Assembly (NCBI GenBank): GCA_011800805.1
Contig: MPNW01000002.1
Span: 192,324-256,323, forward strand
Length of the DNA: 64,000 nt
Reading direction: 5' to 3'
Source of the DNA: Hirudo medicinalis
Taxonomy: Eukaryota > Annelida > Clitellata > Hirudinida > Hirudinidae
Under the pieces are notes generated by a model, which saw only the letters and a program-made list of their open reading frames with translations, was not told the DNA's origin and did not search any database. Positions 57,623 to 64,000 of this stretch are shown piece after piece. Made by a program: the position numbers and the translations under genes. Within the stretch, counting starts at the first letter, position 1, and each line of letters starts with the position of its first letter.

Positions 57623-60600
57623 TATGAATTATCACTGTTCGGTTCAGGTGACATATAACATTTTCGTTTTCGTTTTCCACTGTAATGGGAAATTCTGCTT
57701 TCTAAACTTTCTGCAAGAAATCAAAATAAATCAATTATTGGAACATGTAAGATGACTAGATCACTTGTTACTTTACCACATTTTGGCCGATCAAAAAGGG
57801 CTTTATAAACTTTAGAATGATTACCAGGTAAAATTGTCTTAATTTGGTCAGAAACATGAGCATCTGCAATTTTGAGGTTGACATATTAATAAAGGTAAGG
57901 TTTAAAAAAGACAAAAAGCCAACAATTTATTGCATAATTAATATGTGCTTCAGAAATTCCCATAAAAAACCTTATTATATGAAACAAACAAAATTAGATG
58001 TAACCTGATGTCTTTTCTAGATCAAAGAGCATCATTCTCAACATCCAAGACCTTAATAAATTGAAGAAATCAATGTTATTTCCTAAGTTCCACATAATAA
58101 TTTTCACTTTAGCTAAATTGACATTAATTACAGGTAGTTATACAAGAAAACAAAATACCAACTTGATTGCATAACCTGTCCAAAGTGATTGCATGCTTGT
58201 CAGGATTTCATACTGACTGTCTAATTATCAAAGCATTTGCATATTAAAACATAAACATGTTAAGCACACATTTAATCTTCATAAGAACATTAAAATAAAA
58301 TTTATAATAGTTAAATAACATAAAAATTTAAATAATTAATATAAATTACCATTATCTGTTCTCCATTTTAAACCATCATATTCACAGTCATACAAAACTA
58401 AAGGTATTTCTGCAATATTAAAGTCACTTTAATGTATAATATTTTTTAATGTAATGAAACATTATGTAATGAAATGGTCTATCTAAAGAAAATAAGCCCA
58501 TTATTACTAATTCAAATAAAAAAATCTAAAAGCACTTGACTAAATCATTGAGCAACATTGGTAGCACTCAGAATTCATATTTTATTGGCTGAAAAGCTGA
58601 GAAAAATCTAACAATGGTAATAATAAACACAACAATAACCATAGATAATTTATATGCAAGCACATTTAGTACAAATTTTAATAATATAATTCCTGAAGAA
58701 ACCACATTTCACCTGAAGCCATAGTGTATTGGGGCTTTTGGGGGAAATTTTTAACATCAAGCAACTTTTCAACTATCTTCAAAATTAATAACTGTTATCA
58801 CCAATAACACAATTCATTGTTGACTAATGCAAACAAATTTACTTCAACTTCCTCTAGACTTTGACCAACTGCCATGAGAATTGCTACGATGCAACGAATC
58901 TGGTGCCATAAAAATGCTTGACCAACAATTGTTAAGACATACATTGCATAACCATTGTCTTCTTCAATATGTTCCTGACCTAACCTTTTGTAAAAATTTA
59001 CATGTATGCAAACATTTTACAAAGCCAACTTCAAACAAAAAAAATCTAACTCAGTAGGTAATGGCTGTAATTTTACAGATATTATCTTTCTGATAAAATT
59101 TGTTACTCCATTTGCAACATCCATTTTGCAAAGATTTCTGAAATCCTTTTCACCAACAAGGTACTTTGCTGCTTCTCTCATTTTCTGAAGAGTGAAGCAC
59201 ATATGAGTACTTAATGTTATATTAAACAATATGTAAAAATAACCTTTATATTCAAATTAGCTTTTGGAAAAATGTATTTGTATGTCCTTTGAATGCAGTT
59301 AAATCTAAAACAAATTTATAAAAAAATTAGGCAATTATAATAAAAAATATGAGATAACGATGCAAAAAATTACCTTGCACTGAAGTCTTGTTTAACAGGA
59401 CACCATGCCAGTACTCTGACATCTGGAGGAAGAACTTTGTTCAACATGTAAACATAGTTCAGTTCCTCTTTGTCATCACTTCCTAAAAAGCAAAAAATAT
59501 TTTTATTATGTTTACATGAAGCAAAAAAAATATATTTATTAATTTGCAGCAAATACTAATTTTATTTACTGACTAGCAACAAAACTGAAAATATTCTAAT
59601 AGAAAAATGGTTATGTAACCAAAGTAGAGAATTACTTAACAAAGGACAATTATAAATTATGTCTTGACCATTTTTTTCTTTAAACTTACAAATAGTTTCT
59701 TAGTAATATTGATACAATATAATAACAATAATTAATATGTAATAAAGCGAATCACTTAACCTAGGCATCACAAACATTTAAGACAAGCATTTCATTATGT
59801 CATGAAACCAAAATCAAATCTAACCAAATTTGGATGATCCCTCTTTCAATCTTACACCAACTCCCTCTGACAAATTTGTACGAAAATCAATTGAAATCAC
59901 CTAAAATTATAACCAACAATTTAAATTAGAAATGCAAACCTTAAAAGTTAATAAAACAACACCTGGGAAAATGCACTGACACCTTTATCTGTTCTTCCAC
60001 ATCTGTGATAATTAGATGTTTCCCTTGAAATCAATAACGATAATTAGCTCATAGGGTTAGAAAGGCATTAACAACATTAAGACAGCTACCAATTCTAAAA
60101 TTTTTAATCAGTTCTAAAATTCAGAAGAAATATCATTATTATTATGTTCTTCTTGGCTTCTTGCAAGAGAATATGCATTAAGCATAAAATAATTGCAATG
60201 CAATTGGGCAAAAGATGACATTGCACACAAGTTTTTATACAAATTTCTTACATTCTTACACTTTTATCCAAAATAAATTTGACAAATAAAAAATATAAAC
60301 AATACCTAGATTCAATTAATTTTGTCTGTTGAAATGCCTTAAATAAAATATTCTCTATAGTCTGTTGAGTATCTTCCTGTACAGCAAGACCATCATATTC
60401 CCATCCAGCATACAAACATTTCAGGGCAACATGTCTTGTATTGAATCTGCAAACATCAATTATCTATTGCGAATCTCTGTTGTTATGGTGTAGAACATGT
60501 ACATTAAAGAAATATCAAGCAAATACTGTAAAAATAAGAAAAGCTCTTAAGCATTTAACTAGAATTAAATTGTGCTAGATATTTAGTGTAATAGATAATC

Positions 60601-61052
60601 ATAAAACAAAATTTACCTGGAAAAGTCAAACTTTCTACCTTTGGAAATGCTTGTCTTGCTTGCATCAGATTTCTTTTCAATTATATTTTTTAACTGCTTG
60701 ACATGAGCTTTTAATCTCATTACTTCTTGAATTAATTCCTTCATTACAATTTTAAATGAATTTGTATGGGACCCTTGCTTGTCAAATTAAGTATTGCCTC
60801 TTCATAGATCACTACATAGAATTCATCTGACTACTTTAAAACTATTTCCAAAATGTAATATCTTAAAATCAATAAACATACAACTCATAAATGATAAACT
60901 AGAAAATCAAAATCAGCACACATTCAAATCATTTGTGTGAATATCTTAGGCAATCACAGATATACTTTTTAAAATATTAAACCCACTGCAGCCAAACGAC
61001 AAACCTCTTTAGAAAATGCATTAAGGGACAAATCAACTGTTTCGACGGACAT
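57623..61052 (-). CDS. PUS3: tRNA pseudouridine synthase 3 (TruA family, DEG1/PUS3)
   Basis: PUS3 makes pseudouridine at tRNA positions 38/39 in the anticodon stem-loop. Minus-strand exons: 61052-61005, 60777-60617 (coiled MKELIQEVMRLKAHVKQLKN, then GRKFDFSR), 60446-60306 (HVALKCLYAGWEYDGLAVQE), 60023-59963 (NYHRCGRTDKGVSAFSQ, with the catalytic Asp in GRTDKGV), 59900-59825, 59482-59374 (VYMLNKVLPPDVRVLAWCPV), 59304-59244 (RTYKYIFPKANLNIK), from 59184 (FRNLCKMDVANGVTNF), about 58960-58855 (VGQAFLWHQIRCIVAILMAV), about 58800-58713 (FPQKPQYTMAS), about 58420-58345 (IPLVLYDCEYDGLKW), about 58065-58004 (MLRMMLFDLEKTS), about 57872-57777 (VYKALFDRPKC) and 57710-57623 (SLESRISHYSGKRKRK). The junction near 59030-58970 is uncertain. 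All main TruA motifs are present. Confidence 0.93.
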
Positions 61053-62850
61053 CGCGCCGGTCACGTAGGGAAGGGAAGGAATTCGAACACGATATTTGGA
61101 AATCAAAACAATATAAACAAACCAAAAATATAGTCTATGGAATTAATCTTGAATTTTTTAACCTACAAACTGAAGGCCCATTGAACCATAAAAACAAATT
61201 TGTACAGTTCACAAACAAATAATAAAAGAAATAGATCAAAGCGTCGGCGCCCTCTATGAGTACGATAAAAAGAAATAGTTCGTACCCCATTACAGTCGAA
61301 GTCTCCTATGAGAGCACTGAATGGGTTATAGTGGATGAGTTTACTTATTTCATTTGGCAGTGAGTTCCAGGGCTTGAGAATCTTAATGCATAAATTGAAT
61401 TTGTGTCTCTACTGAAAATTGTTTGTTGGCAAAAGACAACTCACAGGCAGCGACTTTCGGTACTTAATTCCATCCCTAACCCTAACCCTACCTCATAACC
61501 GTGGAAATCTCTGTTGAATTGACAAAAGTCGTTGCTTATGAGTTGGCTTTTGCCCGACACTTCTCCAACCACCCGAATCTGTATCCTGTACATCGCACAT
61601 CCCGATGTAGGTGGCATGAGGTGACGCGTCCACAGGCAGACGATAAGCGGCTATGTCTCTGCGCTGCTAACCAGCAGTCCTGCAGTCGGGACAATGTCGT
61701 CGTTGTTGTAAATAAAGGTTGTAACACAGTCGTCCCTTCGATGTCATTAGTCGCTGCCCCTACAATCTTCTTGTGCTGAGAAAGTCGTGGTTAAGAAGGT
61801 AATCTCTTAAGAGAGTAGCAAACCCATTTAATATTTAAAGGCAAAGTGTTTTTAGAATTTAAGAAATGTTAAGCGCGTAAAGAAGTGCACAATAAAAGTA
61901 TACACAATTTTCTGTTTCCGGTTATACCTTAGGCGTAAGGGCCAAGGGGTTTCAAAGGAGGCACTTGCGAGGAAAGCTTCCGATATCAATATTTATTACA
62001 TAATTTTCGATAACTAAATTACAAGTGTCTTTTGCTTTCTTTATGTGTCTTTAGTGTGAAATTAATTGTTTGCCTCTAATCTAACAGTACTATACTTTAC
62101 TGTTGTTATGTTTACGTACACATAAAATTTGCCTCCCCCCGATTTTAACATCCTGGCTTCGCCACTGTTCTAGATATGGGACCAAATACTGAAGTTCCAA
62201 GTACAAGTATAAATTTACTTACATGTGCAAATACTTTTAATACTTATTATTTTTAATTACCTTGGGTAAAGTCCGGTAACTAGCTAGGTTTTTAAATGCA
62301 CATCAAATTCCTGGAATAAAGCCCTCCGCCCCGGACGGCAACAATATGGTGTGATGTACTTAAATTATACTTAAATACCGTAAGGTTCCACATTCTTTAG
62401 CAAGAATCTCACTTTCTTTTTGTATTCAACGTTGCCACTTTAAACTCCCACTCACTTTCACTGAATTGGGAGGTGGACTTAAATACATTGCCAGTGCTGC
62501 CAAGGCTGCCAAGTTATTCTGACACCATCCTGAAGGAAAGTAAGTCATCTGAAACTGTGCATTTTGTTAATGTATATTTCTATTCCCTTCTCTGCCTCTG
62601 CTGAAAATTATGAAAGTTAATGGAAAGCAATAGTTAATAATTTAATATGCAATTGAATATAACTGCCAACTTTATGCAATTAAGGAACTTGACTACAGTC
62701 TTTCTGCAACTTGTAGATAGTTTCTATCGACAACTTCACCATGACAAGCCAATCGCTGCAACTTCTCACCAACTCAGAGTGCCCCAGAACCACATAACAT
62801 AGTTTCAGAACAATTAACAAAAATTACCTTTATAATTAACAAAATTTCAA
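61053..62850. other. intergenic DNA with retroelement debris
   Basis: Contains a LINE tail (61265-61420, minus), three CCCTAA units near 61473, and a GC-richer block at 61560-61780 with frames on both strands but no known motif. The phrase CTGGCTTCGCCACTG near 62154 resembles a transposon end. Sequence from about 62850 downward is probably the 3' LTR of the Copia element. Confidence 0.4.
61265..61420 (-). mobile_element. LINE 3' remnant
   Basis: A minus-strand frame reads RHKFNLCIKILKPWNSLPNE then ISKLIHYNPFSALIGDFDC. This is the WN.LP..I closing block of CR1/Jockey-type ORF2 proteins. Only the very end remains. Confidence 0.55.
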
Positions 62851-63673
62851 CACCTTCCCTTTTTGTTACCATTGTTCTCTAGGCAAACATCTTCTTGAGA
62901 AAGTCCAATTGCTTGGCAGAGCATTCTGAATCTTGGTTTGGTCATGATGTCAGCAAATTGTTCTTGACTTGATAGTCTTTCAACCTCTAACAAATTTTCT
63001 TGAATGCACTCTCTCACTTAGAAATGTCTTGACTCAATGTGTTTGGTTCTTCTGTGCATTTCTGGATTGTGTGCTAACTTTATGGCTGCTTCATTATCAA
63101 CAAAATGCCTTGGTTTGTCAATCTGAGTCAACTTTAAGAAGAGCCTCTTTAGCCACACTAATTCTCTGGCTACTTCATTTGAAGCTACAACTTCAGCCTT
63201 TTTGGTTGAAATCGAAAATGATGCTTGTCTTTGACTGAGCTAAGATACACCTTCTGCAAAACGATAAATGACCCCAGTAGTAGACCATCGAGTTGCTAAG
63301 TCTCCAGCATGATCTGCATCACTGTAAGTCTCCAGACCTTTGACTGAATCAGCTTGATATTTGATACCATGTCTCACTGTCCCTCAAAGGTATCTGAAAA
63401 TCCTCTTGACTTTCATAATAATATCTTCTTTTGGATTCTATAAAGATTCTTGATGCAACTCCAACTAAATAAGCAATCTGGTCTTGTACCTATCATCAAT
63501 GCTCCAACTGCAGAATGATAAGAAAATTTGCTCTCTGCCTTCCCTGATTCAATATTCTGTGAGCTTTTGATGATTGGAGTCCCCACAGGATTTGCATTCT
63601 CCATGTTGAACTTTCTCGAGAATTTTCTCAATGTAGCCCTTGTTGTGGAGACAAGTGCTTGTTGTACGTGCAT
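62820..63673 (-). mobile_element. Copia retroelement, 3' part of pol, broken
   Basis: From 63673 the minus strand gives the end of the reverse transcriptase (FSRKFNMENANPVGTPIIKS, HSAVGALMIGTRPD) and then RNase H (GIKYQADSVKGLETYSDADH, AGDLATRWSTTGVIYRF, ELVWLKRLFLKLTQIDKPRH, VRECIQENLLEVERLSSQEQ, ADIMTK). Stops and shifts interrupt it. On the minus strand AAAAAGGGAAGG followed by TGTTGAAATTTTG near 62860-62845 fits a polypurine tract and the start of a 3' LTR. The upstream pol is cut by another LTR-like segment at about 63675-63850. Confidence 0.82.
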
Positions 63674-63674
63674 A

Positions 63675-63850
63675 TCTATGTTTGATATTTAGGGCCACGC
63701 CCACTTCGCGGTTCCGACCTAGTTCATCGTTTCCTTTGTCCTGGTAGTTGTATAGTAGTTGTTGTGGTTTGGCGAATAAACATTCTTAACTAAACCCTCC
63801 TTTGTTGGACGTTACTCGATATTACTTTACGTTATAATACAAAACGTAAC
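63675..63850 (+). repeat. probable solo LTR inside the Copia remnant
   Basis: A segment starting near TGTTTGATATTTAGGGCCAC and ending AAAACGTAACA interrupts the Copia sequence. It contains GCGAATAAACATTC, a polyadenylation-type signal on the plus strand, and starts with TG and ends with CA. No target duplication was clear, so the limits are approximate. Confidence 0.5.
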
Positions 63851-64000
63851 AGCCCCTTCTGTTGACTTTTGTTGACTAGCTTCTTTTTGTCGTGGTTGAC
63901 TGCTAAAGCTTCTTGCTTTAACTCATTCTGGTCCTTGTCATTCCTCTTTAACTGTCTTTGGAATGAATAATTCAGTTGTGAGCCTCTCAATTGACCTCTC
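63851..64000. other. window edge, retroelement-like sequence
   Basis: On the minus strand an open, Lys/Gln/Asn-rich frame (RNDKDQNELKQEALAVNHDK) runs off the window. It is probably another part of the Copia element, but I cannot place it. Confidence 0.3.

Noticed and set aside
61470..61495. CCCTAACCCTAACCCTA near 61473 as an interstitial telomere repeat
   Set aside because: Only about three units are present and they are followed at once by unrelated sequence. This can arise by chance or from a transposon end.
1..64000. CRISPR arrays, bacterial operons, phage or plasmid features
   Set aside because: The sequence is intron-rich animal DNA; no regularly spaced repeats or prokaryotic gene organisation were seen.

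Overview
The window is animal nuclear DNA. It is AT-rich. Genes are split into many small exons with GT-AG introns, often 50-100 bp, and every recognisable product belongs to a conserved animal family. Intron sizes and the retroelement mix fit an invertebrate, but I cannot name the species from the sequence.

Layout. 1-11.4 kb holds one unrecognised Ser/Tyr/Pro-rich gene (2050-3974, minus) that I could chain in frame over five exons, then a broken hAT transposon, a LINE tail and simple repeats. 11.4-30 kb holds two tandem plus-strand genes of the ferric-chelate reductase 1 (FRRS1/SDR2) type, built from a reeler domain, DOMON and cytochrome b561. Copy A has 19 exons and 799 residues, and its DOMON block is duplicated. 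Copy B has 16 exons and about 646-663 residues with one DOMON block. 31.3-40.3 kb is a minus-strand tetraspanin-13/31 gene with two alternative last exons. Between those exons sits a CR1/L2-like LINE that is itself split by a Gypsy element. 41.0-43.3 kb holds MED10 (plus) and BCCIP (minus), convergent and closely spaced. 43.8-48 kb is degraded LINE, hAT and piggyBac material. 49.6-54.9 kb is an MPPE1/PGAP5/TED1-like metallophosphoesterase with a Gypsy-type element in an intron. 55.1-57.2 kb is an FBXO30/40-like gene and 57.6-61.1 kb is PUS3, both minus. 61-64 kb is LINE, Copia and LTR remnants.

A tRNA-derived SINE family, with a Leu/Ser-like A box and a GTTCGAAACC-type B box, occurs at least seven times. 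The host genes do not form one pathway. The tandem reductases are the only paralogous pair. Features that merit a second look are the DOMON duplication in copy A, patchy near-identity between the two reductases, the tetraspanin alternative ends, a hammerhead-like motif, the unnamed five-exon gene, and the short-terminal-repeat Gypsy element with an internal duplication. I did not find a convincing new multi-gene system.

Exon boundaries were read by eye from splice signals and reading-frame continuity, so they may be off by a few bases.
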